Part shown: positions 17,601-24,916 of the stretch, one piece after another
Position numbering within the stretch: the first letter of the stretch is position 1
Layout of the letters: the number at the start of each line of letters is the position of its first letter
Assembly: GCA_025352165.1 (NCBI GenBank)
Contig: JANXTX010000154.1
Span: forward strand, 1-41,475
Length of the DNA: 41,475 nucleotides
Direction of reading: 5' to 3'
DNA from: Caulobacteraceae bacterium
GTDB lineage: Bacteria; Pseudomonadota; Alphaproteobacteria; Caulobacterales; Caulobacteraceae
Translations under genes and position numbers: made by a program
Notes under the pieces: model-generated
What the model saw: the letters and a program-made list of their open reading frames with translations, nothing else
The model's database searches: none
What the model was told of the DNA's origin: nothing

Positions 17601-20600
17601 CGGGGAGAGCGTACCTGTATATCGCCGCCAACGGCGGCAATGGCGGCGGAAGCGGCGGCGCTTTCGCCGGTCTTGCCGGCGGCGCGGCGAGCGCGACGCT
17701 GACGGCGACATCGGCGAACGCGATCAACAGTAGCCGGACCACTGCAATCGGTGGCATCGGTGGCCGCGCCTATGGCACGGGCGCCGGCGGCGTCGGCGGA
17801 ACGGCGTCGGCGAGCACTAAGTCCACAAGCACTACAGCAGGCGTGCTCAGCGTGCTGGCGAGGGCTTACGCCACCGGCGGACGAGGCGGCGCCAACTACG
17901 CCACCGGCTCTGGCGGCGCTGGAGGCGTGGCGACCGGCGCGGCCGCTACCGCGACGGAGACCACGGCCACCGGCAGCAGGGCGTTCGCCGAAGCGGCGCA
18001 GACCGGCGGCGCAGGCGGTCGGGCGACCGGCGTCGGCGCGACCGGCGGAGCTGGCGGCGTGGCCAGCGGCACGAAATCCAACGCCAGTGGCCATTCCGCG
18101 GTTTCCGAAGCCTATCAGACGGGCGGAGCGGGCGGGCGGGGATATGCGGGGGCCAGCGGCGGCGCCGGCGCATCGAGCAGCCTCAACAACGCGGTCGCCG
18201 GCACGACGACAGGCGGCTACCTCACGCTTCGACAGGCGGCGACGGGCGGCTATGGCGGCTATGCTGGCAAGGGCGGCGCCGGCGGCGCCGCGGGGGCCGG
18301 CAAGTCGTATTTGACAGTCACCGACAGCACCGGATCGAGCAATTTCGTCACCTACAATACCGCTACAGGTGGCGCCGGCGGGCGCACCTATTCGGCTGAT
18401 GCCATCGTCGGCGGGACGGCGAAGAGCGGCCTCACGCTTACGGGAACCAACACCGTCACTGCCTTTGATACCTCGACAGGTGGCGCGGGCGGCGGCGTGA
18501 ACCACACCGCCAACGCACTGGGCAGCGGCGGCGCCGGCGGGGCGGCCACGGCGAGCGCGTCGACCACGACCAGTTCGGCGAGCGCGAGCGGCTATGCGCG
18601 GGCGTCCGCGACCGGCGGAAATGGCGGCGTGGGCAATGGGGCAGGCAAGTCAGGCGGCGCCGGCGGGGCGGCAACGGTCACCTCGGTCACGGCCTCGGGC
18701 TTCAACGCCTACGCGCGCGCCGCCGAGGTTGGTGGGAATGGGGGCAGAGGTTACAACGGAGCGACCGGCGGGGTCGGCTCGTCCATCTCGATGTCCAATC
18801 TCGTCAGCGGGACGGCGAACGGGGGCTATCTGCGTCTGGGCCAGAGGGCATATGGCGGCAACGGCGCCTACGGCAGTACGGGCTTGGGTGGCGCGGCGGG
18901 TTCGGCCACATCGAGCCTGACTGTTACCAACAGCAGCGCCAGCGTGCTTGACGGCGTGGTCTATGCACGCGGCGGGGCCGGCGGAGGCGCGAACGGATCT
19001 TTCAACGGAGCCACGGGCGGCGCGGCGACGGCGAGCGTCATTTCGAACGGCGCGCGGGCCATCGGAGTCAGCGGCCTCAATCGGGCCAACGCCGGCGGTG
19101 GCGCGGGAGGGCGGGCATACGGGACCGGCGCCGGCGGCATCGGCGGGTCGGCCACGGCAACGGCCAGCGGGACAAGCACAACCAAGGCGGCTGATCAGGC
19201 CAACGCGCTGGCCTATGCCACGGGCGGAAATGGCGGCGCGAACTATAACCTGGGCAACGGCGGCGCCGGCGGCTCGGCCGGCGCCACCTCGACTGTCTCG
19301 GCGGCGACGGCGACCGGCAGTCGATCCTATGCCTACGCCCGCGCGACCGGTGGCAATGGCGGTCGTGGAACCGGCGCGGGCAATTCCGGCGCGGCGGGTG
19401 GTATGGCAAGCGGGACGAGCGGGAGCGCCAGTGGCTTCAACGCCCGCGTATTGGTACGCCAGCTCGGCGGGACGGGCGGCTATGGTGGCAGCGGGGCCTC
19501 CGCGGGAGCCGGGGCGGCCAGTACACTCACCAACGCGGCAACCGGCTCGACCGGCGGCGGCTATCTGTATCTGCGTGAGGACGCGAACGGTGGCGCTGGC
19601 GGGGGAAGCAGTGTCGGCAACGCCGGGGCCGGCGGGGCCGGGACGTCGACTTTTGCCTTCAACGACGTCACAGCCAATGCGGTCCATGCCAGCAGTCTTA
19701 GCGGTACGTCCAACGCAAGCGGCGGCGCGGGCGGCGGCGGAGCGGGCGGCGCCGGCTCGTCCGGCGGGGCGGCGGTATCATCGATCAGCCTCACAGGCGC
19801 GATCCAGGTCGTCGACACGGCCAACGCCACCGGGGGCGCGGGCCAGGGGACTGCAAGCGTCGGCGGGGCGGCCACGGCCACGGCCACGGCGACCAACACC
19901 GGCACTTCGGTGAATCAGAACGCCACCGCCACCGCCGCCGCCACCAGCGGAACTGGCGTGACCCGAGGCGCGGCCAACGCCACGGCAACAGCGGCGACAG
20001 CTGCCGGCCAGCAGGCCGACGCCAATGCCAATGCCCAGGGTCTCACAGGCCAGGCGATCAGCATCGCGACCACGTCGCACGGTACCTTTGTCAGCCGCCT
20101 GTCGGCGAACGCCGCCGCGCCGGCAACGACATTGCGGGAGAATGCGCGGAGCCTGGCCAACGCGGTCAATCCATTCGGGTTCAACAGCAGCGGCAACAAC
20201 GCCTACGCTTTTGGCAGCATTGATCCAAACGCGGGGTTCATTTCGACCACCTTTGCAGCCAATCCCAACGTTGGCGCGATCAGCAGTCCGGGCACGATCA
20301 CCGGTCTGGGGGCGGGCTATTCTGTTGTCTTCGGCGCGGCAGTGCAGGGGATGTTCAACCCCGCCGGAGCTACGGGCTCACACGAATACATCACCTCCCA
20401 GAACTTCACGCTGAATGCCCAGAACATATCAGGCAACCTAATCATCGGCCTGACCGGCGACCAAGTGATCGGCAACGTAAGTGACACAGGCGATTTTTCG
20501 TCATTGAAGTTCACGGTGACGGTCGGGGGCGTAACCACGGTCAGTGACACCTTTACATCTTTGAGTGCGGCCCAGGCTTTCTTCACCAACGACGCAGTCA

Positions 20601-22909
20601 ATGCCGGCATCTTCAGCAGCACGGCGGGATTGCTTGTCACCGTGACCATGGACCTGACCACGAGCACGGCCGGTTTCGGCTTTGGCCAGCAGTTCGTGAT
20701 CGGCTCAACCGACGCCTCGCCACCGCCGGTCGTTGCCGCGCCGAACAAACTGCTCGTCCAGGTCGGTCAGGCCACATCGATTAATGGGGTCAGCGTTTCG
20801 GAAGCAACGGCGCTGGCCGGCGGCCAGACGGTGACCGTCGTCCTTACCGACACCAATGGCCTTCTCAGTCAGACGGCCAACATGGGCACGGTCAAGGGTT
20901 CTGGAACGAACAGCCTGAGCCTCACGGGAACTGTTGCCCAGGTGAACGCCGACCTGGCGACCCTCGGCATCACCGACGGCACGATCCCGAACGATACGAT
21001 CACCATCACTTCCAGCGACAGCCGGACGGGCGATGGTGCACCGGTCACTATCAATGTCAGCGTCAATGCCCCACCGGTGATCACCGTCGGCGCGGCCGAG
21101 ATTCTGTCGCAGGGCGTAGCCAAGGCGGTTCCAGGCGTGAGCATCGCCGATCCCGACGCGGCCGGGTCGGGCGAATCCCTGACCATCACGGTATCAGATA
21201 CGGTGGGTCTGCTCACCGCGACGGGAACCGGTGTCAGCGGCTCGGGAACCACCAGCCTGACTATCACCGGCTCGCTCGCACAGGTAAACGCCGATCTCGC
21301 GACCCTGATGGATAGCGAGGGCACGTCGGGAACCGACACCATTACAGTCACCGCCAATGACGGTCGTGGCGGTGTCGCCGCCCCGGGTACCATCGGACTG
21401 ACTATCAGCGGCACCCCAACCCTGAGCGGGCCCGCGAGCCTGATCGTGGGTCAAGGACAGGCGGTTACCGTGCCCGGCCTCGCTTTCGCGGAGAAGAACA
21501 CCACCAAGGGAGAAAGCTTCACCGTAACCGTTTCCGACCTGACAGGCATCCTCACCGACACCGGGACAGGGGTCACCGGCTCAGGAACCACGAGCCTTTC
21601 GATGACGGGAACACTGGCTCAGATCAACTCCGACCTTGCCATCCTGAAGGTCGCGGAGGCGGCCGGTGGTTCGGACACCATTACCCTAAATGCATCCGAC
21701 ACCAACGGGGGGGCGGCCACGACAGTCACTGTTACGGTGACCAGCAACGGCCCGCCCACGATTACCGCTCCCGCCAGTCTTGTCATCGGTCAGAACCAGG
21801 CGGTCCCGATAGCCAAGGTGAAATTGGCGGAGTCCGGCACGACAACCGGCGAGACATTCACCGTGACGATCAGCGACAAGAACGGCCAACTGACGGCAAC
21901 GGGCGCGGGCGTTTCCGGATCGGGCACCTCGACCCTGACGATCACGGGCTCGCTTGCACTGGTAAACAGTGACCTGGCGACTCTCGCGGTGGATGAGGCC
22001 GCGGCAGGGTCGGATACGATCACGCTCAAGGTGTCCGACAGCCTCGGAAATAATGGCGCTCCCGTTACGATCGCCGTCACTACCAATGGGCTGCCGGTGA
22101 TTACCGCGCCAGGCACGCTCGCGATCGGCGACGGCAAGACCGTACCGATCACAAAGGTTACGCTGACGGAGAGCGGTACGACGACAGGCGAAACCTTTAC
22201 GGTCACGCTTACCGACGCGACGGGCCTGCTCTCGGCGACCGGAACCGGCGTATCAGGTTCCGGGACGACCAGCCTGACGATCACGGGGTCGCTTGCCGTG
22301 GTTGCCAAGGACCTCAAGACCCTGACCGACTCCAGCACCACCCCGGGGACGGACACAATTACCATCAACGCCACCGACAGCCTTGGTGACAAGGCGGTGA
22401 CGACTACCATTGGCGTTACCACCAGCGGTCTGCCATCCATTTCCGCGCCGGCCGCAGCTACCGTTCCGAACGGTGTTGCAACGGCGATTACAGGGGTGAG
22501 TGTGGCGGAGATTCCGACCACGACCGGGGAGACGTTCACCGTTGTCCTCTCCGACACCAATGGCCTGCTTTCGGCCAAGGGCAAGGGGATCACCGGCAGC
22601 GGCACCACCACTATGACGATCACCGGATCGCTCAGCGCGGTCAACGCGGACCTTGCCACCCTGAAGGACACGGACTCTGTCACCGGCGCGGACACGATCA
22701 AGATTACGGCGACGGACAGTTTCGGTAACGCCGCGACACCTGCCAATATTGCGATCACGGTAGGCGCCCCTGGCGCTCCCGCTTTCGTTTCCGCAATGGC
22801 GGGCCTGGGTGGGGGAGGTGGATCTGCCCTGGCGACGATGTCGGCGGCAATTGTTTCACCCTGGCGGTCGATGCTTGTGGCGGCCGGGGGGCATGCGACC
22901 TCGGGCTAG
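14609..22909 (+). CDS. Giant PGRS-like Gly/Ala/Thr/Ser repeat protein with C-terminal beta-domain repeats
   Basis: A single 2766-residue frame of 8.3 kb. Residues 1 to about 1815 are a low-complexity array rich in GGAGG, GGxGG and short Ser/Thr/Ala stretches, resembling mycobacterial PGRS proteins in composition. It has a real super-repeat: seven copies of GGYLxLRQ about 243 residues apart. Residues about 1815-2044 form a separate, less biased domain. Residues 2045-2719 are six tandem repeats of about 113 residues. The last 47 residues are short and Gly-rich. No Sec or Tat signal, autotransporter barrel, RTX nonapeptides or cell-wall anchor is visible, and no type I secretion genes are nearby. 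A surface adhesin or matrix protein is the best guess. The ATG at 14609 has an AGGGAG site nine bases upstream. Confidence 0.85.
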   Translation: MTDVNKTGTHGANGKNGVNPGDPGTAGGAGGYIYSGNTGNGVDTTNTAEAFGGAGGYGGNGANNGSGTGGAAGKGGVGGGAKAATSFTLGSASQLIGRASATGGTGGNAGVPGTGLTMGAGGSGGAGGAATANVSVTNSVGAAYARTAAHGGNGGGGHGAGGAGGAGGVASGSTAIAASAGSGSAFARVYQYGGAGGGGYGGAIGGTGAASTLTNASSGSTGGGYLDLRQGAYGGTGGASTAAAGGAGGAGTSNLTFDDTANKNPASLMQQRSVARGGAGGGSDNGGGTGTDSGGTGGTASATDHATGAHQIVGFSSATGGNGGRSYALGAGGAAGNATSTTVATSNTTGANNADGRSYATGGRGGGNYTNGGVGAAGGTATSSVTTIETGATGSRAYSRGTATGGAGGAASGAGHAAGAGGLATASGSASGYSVRVYIGQTGGAGGNGYKGATGGAGADSSLVNVTGGTAKAGGYLNLRQGANGGAGGYGAGGGGKAGTATSSLTISDSVGARDIVRTDATGGRGGYSAGSLNGAVGGAASSTVQVTGAAYISAAAYATGGQGGRALGTGAGGAGGVASATSNGTSATAGAVNVSVFASAIGGTGGGNYTVIGQGGAGGAATGASSTATETAATGGRANATATETGGHGGRGSGAGNSGGAGGVASGAIASGNGFSVAARVTQNGGAGGSGSSGASGGSGAASTLTNAVSGTVKAGGYLDLRQTTTGGAGGYGAGGAGAAGAGTSSLTTSDAIASQIRLYATANGGQGGGSGGAFTGATGGVASATIKATGANAVRSTASAVGGVGGRAYGSGAGGLGGAASAKSTATTTTASSQTAVAIAGATGGAGGSNYTSSGQGGAGGAATGATATSTAATATSGGAYASAGQTGGTGGRGDGAGLSGGAGGLAGGTTASATGFNVDVRATQVGGAGGRGASGATGGAGASSTLSNAVTGTAQAAGYLELFQTAIGGSGGYGAAGGGVAGTGTSSLNVSSSVPGRAYLYIAANGGNGGGSGGAFAGLAGGAASATLTATSANAINSSRTTAIGGIGGRAYGTGAGGVGGTASASTKSTSTTAGVLSVLARAYATGGRGGANYATGSGGAGGVATGAAATATETTATGSRAFAEAAQTGGAGGRATGVGATGGAGGVASGTKSNASGHSAVSEAYQTGGAGGRGYAGASGGAGASSSLNNAVAGTTTGGYLTLRQAATGGYGGYAGKGGAGGAAGAGKSYLTVTDSTGSSNFVTYNTATGGAGGRTYSADAIVGGTAKSGLTLTGTNTVTAFDTSTGGAGGGVNHTANALGSGGAGGAATASASTTTSSASASGYARASATGGNGGVGNGAGKSGGAGGAATVTSVTASGFNAYARAAEVGGNGGRGYNGATGGVGSSISMSNLVSGTANGGYLRLGQRAYGGNGAYGSTGLGGAAGSATSSLTVTNSSASVLDGVVYARGGAGGGANGSFNGATGGAATASVISNGARAIGVSGLNRANAGGGAGGRAYGTGAGGIGGSATATASGTSTTKAADQANALAYATGGNGGANYNLGNGGAGGSAGATSTVSAATATGSRSYAYARATGGNGGRGTGAGNSGAAGGMASGTSGSASGFNARVLVRQLGGTGGYGGSGASAGAGAASTLTNAATGSTGGGYLYLREDANGGAGGGSSVGNAGAGGAGTSTFAFNDVTANAVHASSLSGTSNASGGAGGGGAGGAGSSGGAAVSSISLTGAIQVVDTANATGGAGQGTASVGGAATATATATNTGTSVNQNATATAAATSGTGVTRGAANATATAATAAGQQADANANAQGLTGQAISIATTSHGTFVSRLSANAAAPATTLRENARSLANAVNPFGFNSSGNNAYAFGSIDPNAGFISTTFAANPNVGAISSPGTITGLGAGYSVVFGAAVQGMFNPAGATGSHEYITSQNFTLNAQNISGNLIIGLTGDQVIGNVSDTGDFSSLKFTVTVGGVTTVSDTFTSLSAAQAFFTNDAVNAGIFSSTAGLLVTVTMDLTTSTAGFGFGQQFVIGSTDASPPPVVAAPNKLLVQVGQATSINGVSVSEATALAGGQTVTVVLTDTNGLLSQTANMGTVKGSGTNSLSLTGTVAQVNADLATLGITDGTIPNDTITITSSDSRTGDGAPVTINVSVNAPPVITVGAAEILSQGVAKAVPGVSIADPDAAGSGESLTITVSDTVGLLTATGTGVSGSGTTSLTITGSLAQVNADLATLMDSEGTSGTDTITVTANDGRGGVAAPGTIGLTISGTPTLSGPASLIVGQGQAVTVPGLAFAEKNTTKGESFTVTVSDLTGILTDTGTGVTGSGTTSLSMTGTLAQINSDLAILKVAEAAGGSDTITLNASDTNGGAATTVTVTVTSNGPPTITAPASLVIGQNQAVPIAKVKLAESGTTTGETFTVTISDKNGQLTATGAGVSGSGTSTLTITGSLALVNSDLATLAVDEAAAGSDTITLKVSDSLGNNGAPVTIAVTTNGLPVITAPGTLAIGDGKTVPITKVTLTESGTTTGETFTVTLTDATGLLSATGTGVSGSGTTSLTITGSLAVVAKDLKTLTDSSTTPGTDTITINATDSLGDKAVTTTIGVTTSGLPSISAPAAATVPNGVATAITGVSVAEIPTTTGETFTVVLSDTNGLLSAKGKGITGSGTTTMTITGSLSAVNADLATLKDTDSVTGADTIKITATDSFGNAATPANIAITVGAPGAPAFVSAMAGLGGGGGSALATMSAAIVSPWRSMLVAAGGHATSG
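15275..19579 (+). repeat. Seven-copy GGYLxLRQ super-repeat in the giant protein
   Basis: GGYL-type octapeptides start at 15275, 16028, 16757, 17486, 18212, 18821 and 19556 (residues 223, 474, 717, 960, 1202, 1405 and 1650). Spacings are 251, 243, 243, 242, 203 and 245 residues. Each is preceded by a short block such as ASTLTNAVSGT and followed by a Gly-rich block ending in TSSLTxSD. Between copies recur blocks with GGRAYGTGAGG, GGANYxxGxGGAGG, GGRGxGAGxSGGAGG and a GFxVxAxVxQxGGAGG-like block. The periodicity is coding, in frame and diverged at the DNA level. Confidence 0.85.
20741..22765 (+). repeat. Six tandem ~113-residue beta-sandwich-like repeats
   Basis: Repeats start at 20741, 21071, 21413, 21752, 22091 and 22430 and are 110, 114, 113, 113, 113 and 112 residues long. 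Each has PxITAP-like opening, ESFTVTVSDxxGLL, TGTGVSGSGTTSLTITGSL, AxVNADLATL, DTITxTASD and a closing ValThr strand. The pattern resembles bacterial Ig-like/cadherin-like repeats of surface proteins. The first copy is the most diverged. Confidence 0.88.
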
Positions 22910-23070
22910 AAGAAATCTGGGGCGCGGTCTGGCGGAGATGGGCGGCGCACTCAGGAAACGGAGGCTATCGCGTGTGAGCTGAGCGTTTTAGGTTGAGTTG
23001 CGGATGCTTGTCTGATTCGGACCGGGCCGGGTTGTGCGTTACGATCGATTCCAGCCCTTCGAGGTTCGCC

Positions 23071-23172
23071 ATGGACGACAGCTCTGCGCGTGCGGGTCGC
23101 CTGAAACAAAATCGCATTGTCGATGAGGCCTTCAATTCCCTTCGCGTCCCAACTCATGGAAGAGCCTGTTGA
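23071..23172 (+). CDS. Possible 33-residue leader peptide overlapping the next gene
   Basis: A short frame beginning MDDSSARAGRLKQ and ending RVPTHGRAC. Its ATG has a GAGG site six bases upstream. Its TGA stop at 23170-23172 overlaps the TTG start of the barrel gene (TTGA), which is the arrangement expected for translational coupling. No family is recognised and the peptide could be non-functional. The rest of the 260-base gap after the giant gene shows nothing else I can support. Confidence 0.35.
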   Translation: MDDSSARAGRLKQNRIVDEAFNSLRVPTHGRAC

Positions 23173-24050
23173 TCCGCGCGCTTTTTGCCCTTTGTATCAC
23201 CGTCGCGTGGCCGGTTGTGGCGTTCGCTCAGCAGGACGCGGGGCCACAGTCCCCCCCTTCTCCCGACAAGAGCGGCTTCAGCCTGTTCAGCCCGACTCCG
23301 ACCGCCAATTTAAGGTCGTTTTGTACGGATCGGCCGACGAAATCCACGGCGCCCTGCACGGTTGATGCTGGCCATCTGCAGATCGAATCCGATTTGTTCA
23401 ACGTCACCCGGGTTTCCTCGGGCGGCTCCATCGCGACGACCTGGCTTGTCACGAATCCGACCATCAAGCTTGGCCTCACCAATACGCTCGACGCCGAACT
23501 CAATCTCGTCCCCTGGGAAATCGTCTCGGTTCGCGATCATGCGACCGGGCAGGTATCCCGTGCATCGGGAGTAGGCGACCTATACGCGCGCCTGAAATGG
23601 AACCTGCTGGGGGATGACGGTGGGAACATAGCCTTTGCGCTCAGTCCCTATTTGAAGGCGCCGACGGCAAACTCGTCGATCGGCAATGGGGCGGTGGAGG
23701 CGGGGCTTATCGCGCCGGTCAATTTTAATCTGCCGATGAACTTCTCGCTGGTTGTCGATCCCGAAATCGACCTGCTCAAGAACGCCAATGACGGTTCTCG
23801 GCACGTGAACACGTCCGGCCTTCTCAGCCTGAGCCGGCCGGTCTCGAAAACAGTCACACTCTCGGCGGAGATCTGGACGGACGTAGATTTTGATCCGGCC
23901 GGACGCACGACGCAGGTTTCGGCGGATCTGGGCGCCGCGTGGATACCGCCGAGCCAGCCGAATTTACAGCTGGATGGCGGGGTCAATCTGGGGCTCAATA
24001 GCCGCACGCCGGGCGTTCAGGCCTATGTCGGTATTTCGCGAAGGTTCTAG
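23169..24050 (+). CDS. Outer-membrane beta-barrel 'transporter' protein (Phenol_MetA_deg-like)
   Basis: A 293-residue protein with a signal peptide (MIRALFALCITVAWPVVAFA, then QQDAG) and a mature chain of alternating beta strands ending in Phe (VGISRRF), as expected of an outer-membrane barrel. The pattern CTDRPTKST followed by IESDLFNV and later KLGLTNTLDAELNL matches the 'transporter' proteins related to the MetA phenol-degradation family. The mature N-terminus has a Ser/Pro-rich linker. The start is a TTG with a GGAAGAG site; the nearest ATG is out of frame. It follows the giant repeat gene but I see no evidence that it exports it. UppP starts 29 bases downstream. Confidence 0.75.
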   Translation: MIRALFALCITVAWPVVAFAQQDAGPQSPPSPDKSGFSLFSPTPTANLRSFCTDRPTKSTAPCTVDAGHLQIESDLFNVTRVSSGGSIATTWLVTNPTIKLGLTNTLDAELNLVPWEIVSVRDHATGQVSRASGVGDLYARLKWNLLGDDGGNIAFALSPYLKAPTANSSIGNGAVEAGLIAPVNFNLPMNFSLVVDPEIDLLKNANDGSRHVNTSGLLSLSRPVSKTVTLSAEIWTDVDFDPAGRTTQVSADLGAAWIPPSQPNLQLDGGVNLGLNSRTPGVQAYVGISRRF

Positions 24051-24079
24051 ATGAACCTGAACACCTGGGGATTGTGTTT

Positions 24080-24907
24080 ATGACCACATTGCAAGCGATT
24101 CTTATGGCCATCCTGCAGGGGGTCACGGAGCTGTTTCCGATCTCCAGCCTTGGCCACGCGGTGATCCTGCCGGCGCTTCTGCACTGGAATATTGACCAGG
24201 CTGCCGAGGGGTTCCTGCCGTTTCTCGCGGTGATGCACCTGGGCACGGCCATCGCGCTGCTGGGATATTTCTGGCGCGATTGGCTTGGCTTCGGGCTCTC
24301 GGTGGTCCGCTTCGGTGATCCAGCCGGCGCCGGCGATCGACGGCTCTTATTGCGGGTGGTGGTGGCCACTATCCCTGCTGTCGTGATCGGCTTCCTGCTG
24401 GAGAAGATACTAAGGGAGGGCTTCGCGGCGCCAAAGTTGGCCGCGATGTTTCTTATCCTGAACGGCGCCATGCTGTTCGTGGCCGACCGGCTGAGCAAGC
24501 AGGCGCGCCGGAGCCTCGCCGAGCTTGGCTGGCTCGATGCGATCATCATTGGCGCGTTTCAATGCCTTGCGCTGATTCCGGGCATGTCACGGTCGGGGGC
24601 CACCATGGCCGGTGGTTACCTGCGGGGCCTGAACCATGAAGACGCGGCAAGGTTTTCGTTCCTCACGGCCACGCCGATCATCATGGGCGCTGTCGCCCTA
24701 GAAGCCCCAAAGCTCATTCACCATGGCGGCCATTTCGGGTCAGCTTCCATTCTCGCCGGTGTGGTCGCTGGTGTTACGGCGCTGATCAGCGTCTTTGCCC
24801 TGATGCGCTGGTTCAAGGGCCATGAGGTTCAGGGCTTCATGCCATTTGCTGTCTATTGCTGGCTAGCGGGACTGGCGTCGCTCTTCGTGCTCGCCTGGGC
24901 TCGCTAA
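24080..24907 (+). CDS. uppP: Undecaprenyl-diphosphatase
   Basis: A 275-residue membrane protein of the UppP/BacA family. Both active-site segments are present: QGVTELFPISSLGH near residues 13-26 and PGMSRSGATMAGG near residues 168-180. About eight membrane segments are visible. It removes a phosphate from undecaprenyl pyrophosphate, recycling the lipid carrier for peptidoglycan and surface glycans. One detail is that the first motif carries Phe in ELFPISS where many homologues have Leu, which should be tolerated. The ATG at 24080 is preferred over a GTG two codons upstream, because the GGGG site is then nine bases away. Confidence 0.93.
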   Translation: MTTLQAILMAILQGVTELFPISSLGHAVILPALLHWNIDQAAEGFLPFLAVMHLGTAIALLGYFWRDWLGFGLSVVRFGDPAGAGDRRLLLRVVVATIPAVVIGFLLEKILREGFAAPKLAAMFLILNGAMLFVADRLSKQARRSLAELGWLDAIIIGAFQCLALIPGMSRSGATMAGGYLRGLNHEDAARFSFLTATPIIMGAVALEAPKLIHHGGHFGSASILAGVVAGVTALISVFALMRWFKGHEVQGFMPFAVYCWLAGLASLFVLAWAR

Positions 24908-24916
24908 ACGCGAGGG

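Noticed and set aside
14609-19600. Periodic repeats considered as a CRISPR or satellite array
   Set aside because: The repeats are diverged at DNA level, coding in one frame with codon-level conservation, and have no constant spacer pattern.
14700-19900. Long antisense and alternate-frame open frames (up to about 345 residues) within the Gly-rich region
   Set aside because: Gly/Ala codons of GC-rich DNA give stop-free frames in several readings. The sense frame continues into regular beta repeats and ends normally, while the others are Arg/Pro-rich without starts or domains.
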